A DNA stretch of 5,308 nucleotides, from assembly GCA_023429345.1 (NCBI GenBank), contig JAEYVB010000298.1:1-5308 (forward strand). Direction: 5' to 3'. The translations under genes were made by a program, and so were the position numbers. The notes beneath the pieces are model-generated. The model saw nothing but the letters and a program-made list of their open reading frames with translations, ran no database searches and had not been told where the DNA came from. How positions within the stretch are numbered: the stretch's first letter is position 1; every line of letters begins with the position of its first letter. Positions 1 through 4,913 of this stretch are shown piece after piece. Source of the DNA: Planctomycetota bacterium (GTDB lineage Bacteria > Planctomycetota > Phycisphaerae > Phycisphaerales > UBA1924).

Positions 1-955
1 TCCGTCGCCCGCAGAGGATCTTCAGCACCTGATCAGGATGCTGGGTCTGCCGTTCGGGGACTCGTCTCTTTTGCCTACCTATTGGCTCTGCAAGACGGCA
101 GTGAAACACGTGAAGGTGGCGCTTTCCGGCGATGGTGCAGACGAACTCTTTGGGGGTTACGAACGGTACCAGGCCGCTCGCCTGATGGGTATCCTTGGAC
201 CCGCCAGGTTGGTTGCCCGCTACACCGGGGCGCTTCGGTACCCGGACGGCGATCCAAAGAGCGAGGTCAGCCGGCGAGCCCGCTTTCTTGCCGCGGCCGG
301 TTTCCTTGGGTACGAGGACGTCCTGGCGATCTTTCCGGAGCCGTATCTCCGGCGGCTTATCGTCGGGGGCGTGAAGCAGCCGCTCTGGTTCCAGGCGTTC
401 AATCTGGGCCCCCGGGCCATCCGCATGTCGGTGGCGCCCCCGCTCGAGCTTTTGTTCCGTTCGGCAACGGCGCAGGCGATCGGGTCGGACCTGGCATGCT
501 ACCTCCCAGACGACATTCTTCGAAAGACGGACACTGCCTCCATGGCGGTTCCCATCGAAGTGCGTGCACCCTACCTGTCGCGAGATGTTGTGGATCTTGC
601 ACTTACTTCAACGATCCGAGCCCTCATGCCCCGCGGCCAGCGCAAAGGCCTCCTCCGCCAGGTCGCCCGCAAGTACCTCCCCGCCGAGATCGTCGACCGC
701 CCCAAGCAGGGCTTCGCCATCCCCATCGGCGAGTGGTTCCGCAGCGACTACGGCGGCATGAAGCAGCTCCTGATGGACCACCTGAACTCCGCCGAGCCCT
801 GGGGCCCGCCCTCCCTCGGCATCGAGCTGAACATGAAGTTCGTCCGCCAGATGCTCGACGAGCACATGTCAAAGCGCCGCGATCACTCGCAGCGGCTCTA
901 CATGCTCCTGGTCCTCTCCATCTGGGCCAGGTGGATCGGCTCGCTCCCCCGGTGA
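1..955 (+). CDS. asnB: Asparagine synthetase (glutamine-hydrolysing), C-terminal part, truncated by window edge
   Basis: The reading frame is open from base 2 to a TGA at 953-955 and gives 317 visible residues; the ATG at 38 is internal, because in-frame coding (PSPAEDLQHLIR) precedes it. The visible part is the synthetase domain of AsnB-type enzymes, which make asparagine from aspartate, ATP and glutamine-derived ammonia in the cytoplasm. Recognisable family blocks, in order, are PFGDSSLLPTYWL, LSGDGADELFGGYERY, the LPDDILRKTDTASMAVPIEV block leading into RAPYLSRDVVDLAL, and KGLLRQVARKYLP followed by RPKQGFAIPIGEWF. The N-terminal glutaminase domain (catalytic Cys1) and the SGGxDS pyrophosphatase loop would lie upstream of the window, so activity cannot be judged. 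Family members are usually about 600-650 residues, so roughly half is seen. Many AsnB paralogues sit in exopolysaccharide or secondary-metabolite clusters and amidate other substrates; this one could be such a paralogue. Oddity: the first ~206 codons have about 28% A/T-ending codons, the last ~111 only about 3% (hand count). Confidence 0.93.
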   Translation, partial: PSPAEDLQHLIRMLGLPFGDSSLLPTYWLCKTAVKHVKVALSGDGADELFGGYERYQAARLMGILGPARLVARYTGALRYPDGDPKSEVSRRARFLAAAGFLGYEDVLAIFPEPYLRRLIVGGVKQPLWFQAFNLGPRAIRMSVAPPLELLFRSATAQAIGSDLACYLPDDILRKTDTASMAVPIEVRAPYLSRDVVDLALTSTIRALMPRGQRKGLLRQVARKYLPAEIVDRPKQGFAIPIGEWFRSDYGGMKQLLMDHLNSAEPWGPPSLGIELNMKFVRQMLDEHMSKRRDHSQRLYMLLVLSIWARWIGSLPR

Positions 956-956
956 C

Positions 957-995
957 AAAAAACAGCCCCGCCGGCGGATTCCACCGCCGACGGGG
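957..995 (-). terminator. Intrinsic terminator of the minus-strand methyltransferase gene
   Basis: A 12-bp GC-rich stem (966-977 with 984-995, one C/A mismatch) encloses a six-base loop. Read on the minus strand it is followed by CTG and then six T residues (962-957), the layout of a Rho-independent terminator. It lies 23 nt past the TGA of the methyltransferase gene. The T-run nearly touches the stop codon of the convergent asparagine synthetase gene. On the plus strand no T-run follows the hairpin, so it is not an obvious terminator for that gene. Confidence 0.8.
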
Positions 996-1018
996 GCAGC
1001 TGAGGGCAATAGGAAAGC

Positions 1019-1906
1019 TCAGGCCCGCTTCGGGATCGGCACGAACCCCCGGACCTTCCGGCGATAGCCCAGGTAGCTCTCGCCGTGCTCGGTGATGAGG
1101 TCACGCTCCTCCACGTGTGTCCCGAAGAAGATGTACGCCGTCGTCATCACCGCGAAGAACAGGTGCCCCACGCTCATGTCCGGCGTCGCCCAGAAAGCGA
1201 TCAGGAACCCGACCATCAGCGGGTGACGCACCAGCCGGTAGAGGCCCCGCAGGCGGAAGCCGACCGGCCGGTACGCCCTCGCCCGCAGCGCAAACCACAC
1301 CTGCCGCAGCCCGAAGAGATCGAAGTGGCTCACCATGAACGAGGAAAGCAGCACCGTCCCCCAGCCCAGGAGCGAGAGCCCGACGAGCGCGTACCGACCG
1401 GCGGTGCTCTCCACCGTCCACACAACGCCCGGCAGCGGCCGCCACTGCCAGAACGTCACCAGCAGAATAACGCTCGCCAGCAGCACAAACGTGCTCCGCT
1501 CGATCGCCGCCGGCACGATGCGGACCCACCAACGCTTGAACGCAGGCCGGGCCATGACCGTGTGCTGCACCACGAACGCGCAGAGCAGAATCCCGTTGAT
1601 CAGCAGCGACGGGACCAGCGCTCCCGGCGATCCGTCATCGATCCCCTTGGGCACCACCCAGTTCCCCACAAACCCGATCGCGTAGGTGAACGCCGCCAAA
1701 AAAGTCGCGTACGCCGCCAGCCCGTACACGACGACCGCGAAGCGCCCCATCCGCGACATCATTCCCGCGCGCCCGACCGCCGCCGAGGAAGCCTGCTCAC
1801 CCCGTTCCGGCGTCGCGGGTTCCTCGATGGGCGGACCGGCCATCCTCGATTCGCGGAATACCCCCGCGGCCGCCCCGTTCCAGTGCTGTGTGGTCACCTT
1901 CGACAT
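1019..1906 (-). CDS. mddA: Methanethiol S-methyltransferase-like integral membrane protein (MddA / NnrU / ICMT superfamily)
   Basis: 295 residues from ATG at 1906-1904 to TGA at 1021-1019. MddA enzymes use S-adenosylmethionine to methylate methanethiol to dimethyl sulfide at the membrane. About six hydrophobic segments are visible, near residues 54-80, 98-118, 136-154, 171-193, 229-241 and 247-262. C-terminal superfamily signatures are present: LYRLVRHPLMVGFL (222-235) and HVEERDLITEHGESYLGYRR (264-283) ahead of a final P-rich end. Stretches such as AIGFVGNWVVPKGID, QHTVMARPAFKRWW, ERSTFVLLASVILL, FWQWRPLP and HFDLFGLRQVW look like MddA specifically rather than generic ICMT. The start is chosen because GAGAGGGAG lies just upstream. 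That adds a polar ~50-residue leader before the usual family start; Met49, Met50 or Met53 would give a family-sized protein but have poorer upstream sequence. The gene is convergent with asnB and divergent from the MATE gene, and its own terminator follows. Substrate is inferred from resemblance only; another small-molecule thiol or isoprenylcysteine-like substrate is possible. Confidence 0.78.
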   Translation of the reverse strand: MSKVTTQHWNGAAAGVFRESRMAGPPIEEPATPERGEQASSAAVGRAGMMSRMGRFAVVVYGLAAYATFLAAFTYAIGFVGNWVVPKGIDDGSPGALVPSLLINGILLCAFVVQHTVMARPAFKRWWVRIVPAAIERSTFVLLASVILLVTFWQWRPLPGVVWTVESTAGRYALVGLSLLGWGTVLLSSFMVSHFDLFGLRQVWFALRARAYRPVGFRLRGLYRLVRHPLMVGFLIAFWATPDMSVGHLFFAVMTTAYIFFGTHVEERDLITEHGESYLGYRRKVRGFVPIPKRA

Positions 1907-1908
1907 GT

Positions 1909-1918
1909 TCTCCCTCTC
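1909..1918 (-). promoter_or_regulatory. Ribosome-binding site supporting the upstream start of the methyltransferase gene
   Basis: On the minus strand the sequence GAGAGGGAGAAC immediately precedes ATG at 1906. GAGG is separated from the ATG by six nucleotides, or AGGGAG by three. This purine-rich block is the reason for preferring the first ATG over Met49/50/53, where only CGGGA abuts the codon. Confidence 0.6.
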
Positions 1919-2072
1919 GCCGCGGCGGCATCGGCGCTCTACGACGGCCTCGGATCGCCCGCCATCCCTACCGCGACACTCGCCGCGCCGCGTACACGGT
2001 TCGAATCAAAGCCCCGCACCCGCCGCAATGGGCCCGCCGCGCCGCCGCCCGCGGCATACGATCGCCACCAGC

Positions 2073-2080
2073 GGAGGGGA
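2073..2080 (+). promoter_or_regulatory. Possible Shine-Dalgarno of the MATE gene, unusually distant
   Basis: GGAGGGGA ends 15 nt before the ATG at 2096, longer than the usual 5-10 nt. No alternative in-frame start codon lies between it and the ATG, so either the long spacing is tolerated or initiation does not depend on it; many planctomycete genes lack a well-spaced Shine-Dalgarno. Confidence 0.35.
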
Positions 2081-2095
2081 GATTCGCCCACAACC

Positions 2096-3742
2096 ATGTC
2101 GGATTTGAACGCCCAACCAAAGGCGGGCCCGCGGCCGCGCCCGTGCCCTTCCTGCGACTACGACCTCTCCGGGGCCGCGGGGCCGGTCTGCCCCGAGTGC
2201 GGCGGGCCGATCGCCCCGCAGACCCCCGCAGCGCCCGCCCGCACGCCCCTGATGGAGCTGCTGATCGTCGCCGCGCCCACGGTTGCGACCATGACCAGCT
2301 ACACCATCATGCAGTTCGTTGACAAGCTGCTGGTGTCGCGGATCGGCCCCGAGCCGGTCTACGTCGGCGCCCAGGGCAACGGCGGCCTCGCCGCCTTCGT
2401 CCCCATCGCCCTGGCCCACGGCGTGCTCACCGTCATCAACACCTACGTCTCCCAGAACATGGGCGCCGGCCGCCCCGAGCGCGGGCCGGCGTACGCGTGG
2501 AACGGCATGTGGATGGGCCTCGCGTTCTGGCTGCTCATCCTCGTCCCCTACGGCTTCCTGCTCCCCACGCTCTTCCGCATCGCCCACATGGACCCGCAGC
2601 AGGTCGGCCTGGCGAGCGCTTACGGACAGATCCTCGTCTTCGGCGCGTTCATCACGATGGCGACCAGGGCCATCGCCCAGTTCTTCTACGGCATGCACAA
2701 GGCCGGCATCATCATGATCGCCGGCGTCGCCGCCAACATCCTCAACGTCGGGCTCAGCTACGCCCTGATCTTCGGCGTCTGGGGCTTCCCGAAGATGGGC
2801 ATCGCCGGCTCGGCCGTGGGCACCGTCATCTCGACCGGCCTGGAGCTCGCCATCCCCATGGCGCTCTTCCTGGGCCCGAAGTTCAACCGGCTCTACGCCA
2901 CCCGCGCCGCGTGGCGGCCGTCGTGGCAGCACGTCAAGGACCTCGTCCGCATCGGCTGGCCCGGCGGTCTGATGTTCGGCAACGAGATGATCTGCTGGGC
3001 CTACTTCATGGTGCACCTGGTCAGCCAGTTCGGTCCGCACCACGCCACCGCCGGGTGGATCGCCCACCAGTACATGTCCCTGTCCTTCATGCCCACGGTC
3101 GGCATCTCCGTCGCCTGCACCGCCGTCGTCGGCAAGTACATGGGCATGGGCCGCCCGGACCTCGCCGCCCGCCGCGCCTGGCTCGGCCTGCGCGTCTCGA
3201 TGGTCTACATGGGCCTCTGCGGCCTTGCCTTCCTGCTCTTCCGCCGGCCCATGATCGGCCTGTTCCTCGAGGATGGCGCCGACCCCGCCATCGCCGCCGA
3301 GGTCATCCGTATCGGCTCGGTCTTCCTCGTCGCCACCGCCACCTTCCAGCTCTTCGACGCGATCGCGATGGTGCTCGGCGGTTCTCTCCGCGGGGCCGGA
3401 GACACCATCGTGCCCGGCGTCGTCACCGTCGTGCTCTCATGGGCCCTGATCGTCGGCGGGGGCGAGCTGCTCGTCCGCCAGGCCCCCGGCCTCGGGTCGC
3501 TCGGTCCCTGGATCGCCGCGGCCGCCTACATCATCGCCCTCAGCCTGTTCTTCCTGGGCCGCTTCGCGGGGGGTCGGTGGCGGAGCATCCGGCTCATCCA
3601 CTCCGCCCAGGAATCCGCCCGCGGCCAGTTCGAGGGCGTGGTCGACGGCATCGGCCCCCAGGCCGAGATCGCCCGCCCCGCCCCGATGACCGACCCGGAT
3701 CGCAAGCCCGCAGTGCCCGTCCCCGCCCCGGACCGGACCTGA
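2096..3742 (+). CDS. MATE-family multidrug/Na+ (or H+) antiporter with N-terminal zinc ribbon
   Basis: 548 residues. Residues 17-35 hold a zinc ribbon, CPSC (17-20) and CPEC (32-35), with YDLSG after the first pair; this is common at the N-terminus of planctomycete proteins and would lie in the cytoplasm. A proline/alanine-rich linker leads into a MATE transporter from about residue 52 to 490, which exports cationic drugs or metabolites in exchange for Na+ or H+. MATE hallmarks are the first helix PTVATMTSYTIMQFVDKLLV, the GGLAAFVPIA region leading to YVSQNMGAGR, GVWGFPKMGIAGSAVGT ending the first half, IGWPGGLMFGNEM opening the second half, and GSLRGAGDTIVPGV. Most MATE proteins have about 450 residues; the excess is the ribbon plus a hydrophilic proline-rich C-terminal tail (~495-548). 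The start is the ATG at 2096: the frame is open far upstream, but that part is antisense to the methyltransferase gene and has low-complexity Arg/Pro/His composition. Substrate cannot be told. Third codon positions are almost all G/C, as in the neighbours. Confidence 0.9.
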   Translation: MSDLNAQPKAGPRPRPCPSCDYDLSGAAGPVCPECGGPIAPQTPAAPARTPLMELLIVAAPTVATMTSYTIMQFVDKLLVSRIGPEPVYVGAQGNGGLAAFVPIALAHGVLTVINTYVSQNMGAGRPERGPAYAWNGMWMGLAFWLLILVPYGFLLPTLFRIAHMDPQQVGLASAYGQILVFGAFITMATRAIAQFFYGMHKAGIIMIAGVAANILNVGLSYALIFGVWGFPKMGIAGSAVGTVISTGLELAIPMALFLGPKFNRLYATRAAWRPSWQHVKDLVRIGWPGGLMFGNEMICWAYFMVHLVSQFGPHHATAGWIAHQYMSLSFMPTVGISVACTAVVGKYMGMGRPDLAARRAWLGLRVSMVYMGLCGLAFLLFRRPMIGLFLEDGADPAIAAEVIRIGSVFLVATATFQLFDAIAMVLGGSLRGAGDTIVPGVVTVVLSWALIVGGGELLVRQAPGLGSLGPWIAAAAYIIALSLFFLGRFAGGRWRSIRLIHSAQESARGQFEGVVDGIGPQAEIARPAPMTDPDRKPAVPVPAPDRT

Positions 3743-3753
3743 GGGTCCCGACC

Positions 3754-3759
3754 TATACT
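3754..3759 (+). promoter_or_regulatory. Candidate -10 box for the TPR/alpha-CTD gene
   Basis: TATACT matches the sigma-70 -10 consensus at five of six positions and stands out in very GC-rich DNA, 34 nt before the ATG. It falls in the 51-nt gap after the MATE stop codon. No good -35 hexamer is visible at 16-18 nt upstream. If used, transcription would start near 3765-3767 with a leader of about 28 nt, so the gene could be expressed apart from the MATE gene. Confidence 0.5.
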
Positions 3760-3784
3760 TCCGCCCCCCTGTACAGAGACAACC

Positions 3785-3789
3785 GGAGG
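3785..3789 (+). promoter_or_regulatory. Shine-Dalgarno of the TPR/alpha-CTD gene
   Basis: GGAGG lies four nucleotides before ATG at 3794 (or GGAGGAT, two nt). It is the clearest plus-strand ribosome-binding site in the window and fixes the start of this gene. Confidence 0.75.
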
Positions 3790-3793
3790 ATCG

Positions 3794-4726
3794 ATGGCTC
3801 AGAACCCGATGGACATGGTGATCGGCGCCGAGGAGGCCCAGCGCGACTCGAAGGCCGCGGCGAGGCACATCGAGGCCGCCCGGGCCGCCGAGAAAACCGG
3901 CGATCACGAGAAAATGGTGGCCGAGTACCGCCGGGCAGTAGCCGCCGATCCGACCGCCTACGACGCGATGTTCGCCCTGGCCTACCGGCTCGACCTCGTG
4001 GGGGAAGAGGACGAGGCCATCGCCCTCTACGAGCAGGTCTGCGACCAGACGCCCGCCCCCGTGAACGCCCTGCTGAACCTCGCGGTGCTCTACGAGGACC
4101 GGGGCGAGTATGCCCGCGCCGAGCGGTGCCTCCGCCAGATCCTCGAGACCAACCCGAATCATCCCCGCGCCCGCCTGTACATGAAGGATGTCCAGGCCAG
4201 CCGCGAGATGTCCGTGGAGGATGAGGGCGAGCGCGACATCATGAAGCGCCGCCAGCTCATGGACACCCCGGTCACGGACTTCGACCTCTCCGTCCGCGCC
4301 CGCACCGCCCTGAAGAAGATGAACATCCGCACCCTCGGCGACCTCCTCCGGATCACCGAGGCCGAGCTGATGAGCTACAAAAACTTCGGCGACAGCAGCC
4401 TGGCCGAGATCAAGAAGATGCTCGCCAGCAAGGGCGTGCGCCTCGGTCAGGGCCTCGAAGAGTCCCACCGCTCCGCCCGCCGCCAGGTCGCCGACCACCT
4501 CAAGGGCAGCGGCAAGGAGGCGGCGCTCAACAAGCCCGTCACCGACCTGCAGCTCTCGGTCCGTGCCCGCAAGGCGCTCCAGCTCCTGAACATCCAGTCG
4601 CTGGGCGACCTCGCCAGCCGCACAGAGGCAGAGCTCATGGGCGTCAAGAACTTCGGTGCCACCAGCCTCGCCGAGGTCAAGGAGCGGCTCGCCGAGGCCG
4701 GCCTGGGCCTCCGTACCCTCGATTGA
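3794..4726 (+). CDS. TPR protein with two tandem RNA polymerase alpha-subunit C-terminal-like domains
   Basis: 310 residues, soluble, no signal peptide. Three TPR-like helical hairpins cover about residues 22-53, 56-87 and 90-121 (for example LLNLAVLYEDRGEYARAERC), followed by a charged linker. Two alpha-CTD-like domains follow at about 155-222 and 245-309, about 60% identical to each other by hand alignment (PVTDxxLSVRARxAL...NIxxLGDL...TEAELM...KNFGxxSLAE). In RNA polymerase the alpha CTD binds UP-element DNA and activators. Counting against E. coli alpha, the Arg265 equivalent is kept in both (R168, R257), as are Gly296 (G199, G288) and Ser299 (S202, S291). Asn268 is replaced (T171, K260) and Lys298 is replaced (S201, T290). 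The alpha N-terminal assembly domain is absent, so this is not the canonical RpoA. A role in transcription or as a DNA/protein adaptor is inference; TPRs usually bind proteins. It follows the MATE gene by 51 nt but has its own -10 candidate, Shine-Dalgarno and terminator. Helix-hairpin-helix use outside transcription is the main alternative. Confidence 0.88.
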   Translation: MAQNPMDMVIGAEEAQRDSKAAARHIEAARAAEKTGDHEKMVAEYRRAVAADPTAYDAMFALAYRLDLVGEEDEAIALYEQVCDQTPAPVNALLNLAVLYEDRGEYARAERCLRQILETNPNHPRARLYMKDVQASREMSVEDEGERDIMKRRQLMDTPVTDFDLSVRARTALKKMNIRTLGDLLRITEAELMSYKNFGDSSLAEIKKMLASKGVRLGQGLEESHRSARRQVADHLKGSGKEAALNKPVTDLQLSVRARKALQLLNIQSLGDLASRTEAELMGVKNFGATSLAEVKERLAEAGLGLRTLD

Positions 4727-4754
4727 CCCTCACCCCCGAAACCTCTTCCATACC

Positions 4755-4793
4755 AGCAAAGGCCGCGACCCATTCGCGGCCTTCTGCTTTTTT
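4755..4793 (+). terminator. Intrinsic terminator of the TPR/alpha-CTD gene
   Basis: A perfect 10-bp stem (4759-4768 with 4774-4783) closes a CCCAT loop. It extends by four more pairs (4755-4758 with 4785-4788) across a single bulged C at 4784, then runs into six T residues at 4788-4793. It starts 28 nt after the TGA. On the minus strand only a short TTTGCT follows the stem, so termination of the convergent dockerin gene here would be weaker. Confidence 0.9.
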
Positions 4794-4798
4794 CGTAG

Positions 4799-4817
4799 CG
4801 CGGGCATCCTGCCCGTG
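4799..4817. repeat. Small palindromic hairpin with TCC loop (REP-like)
   Basis: CGGGCA (4801-4806) pairs with TGCCCG (4810-4815) around a TCC loop, extended by a G-T and a C-G pair at 4799-4800/4816-4817. A GCGGGCATCCTGCCCGC-like palindrome is one I recall seeing repeatedly between genes in planctomycete genomes; that is recollection, not a search. It sits just after a complete terminator, so it is not needed for termination of the plus-strand gene. Confidence 0.45.
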
Positions 4818-4855
4818 TCTTCCTCTTCTTCGTACTGCAGTGTACAGCCCGCCTC

Positions 4856-4880
4856 AAGGGGCCTGCTCCGCAGGCCCTTT
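4856..4880. repeat. Strong 11-bp hairpin with TCC loop
   Basis: Bases 4856-4866 pair with 4870-4880 over 11 bp (one G-T pair) around the loop TCC. No T-run of useful length follows on either strand. It lies 34 nt beyond the stop codon of the minus-strand dockerin gene, so it may protect that mRNA's 3' end or act as an incomplete terminator, or it may be a second REP-like element related to the hairpin at 4799-4817. Confidence 0.5.
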
Positions 4881-4913
4881 CAGCCTGCAAACCGCATGGC
4901 CGTCAGGCGCTCC

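Larger units (their letters stand above)
1907..2095. other. Divergent intergenic region (189 bp) between methyltransferase and MATE genes
   Basis: The two genes point away from each other, so both promoters should lie here. I see a ribosome-binding site at each end. A weak -10-like TACGAT lies at 2057-2062 on the plus strand, with no recognisable -35 at the expected distance. No operator-like palindrome, RNA gene or credible small ORF stands out. The plus-strand frame open through this region is arginine- and proline-rich and is treated as noncoding. Confidence 0.5.

Noticed and set aside
82..1095. 337-residue plus-strand open frame overlapping asnB
   Set aside because: It is an out-of-frame shadow of the asparagine synthetase, runs through the terminator hairpin and into the convergent gene, and has no family resemblance.
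1085..2095. Upstream extension of the MATE reading frame (would make an 885-residue protein)
   Set aside because: It lies antisense to the well-supported methyltransferase gene, and its translation is Arg/Pro/His-rich low complexity. Recognisable protein sequence (zinc ribbon, MATE) starts only after the ATG at 2096.
2497..4224. 575-residue plus-strand open frame overlapping MATE and TPR genes
   Set aside because: It is a shadow frame: Arg/Pro/His-rich composition, no recognisable motif, and it spans the stop and promoter region between two clear genes.
3437..4498. 353-residue minus-strand open frame
   Set aside because: It is antisense to the MATE and TPR/alpha-CTD genes, with Gly/Ala/His/Val-rich shadow composition and no motif; long stop-free antisense frames are expected at this GC3.
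3794..4726. Canonical RNA polymerase alpha subunit (rpoA)
   Set aside because: The alpha N-terminal dimerisation domain is missing, TPRs take its place, there are two CTD copies instead of one, and no ribosomal-protein genes flank it.
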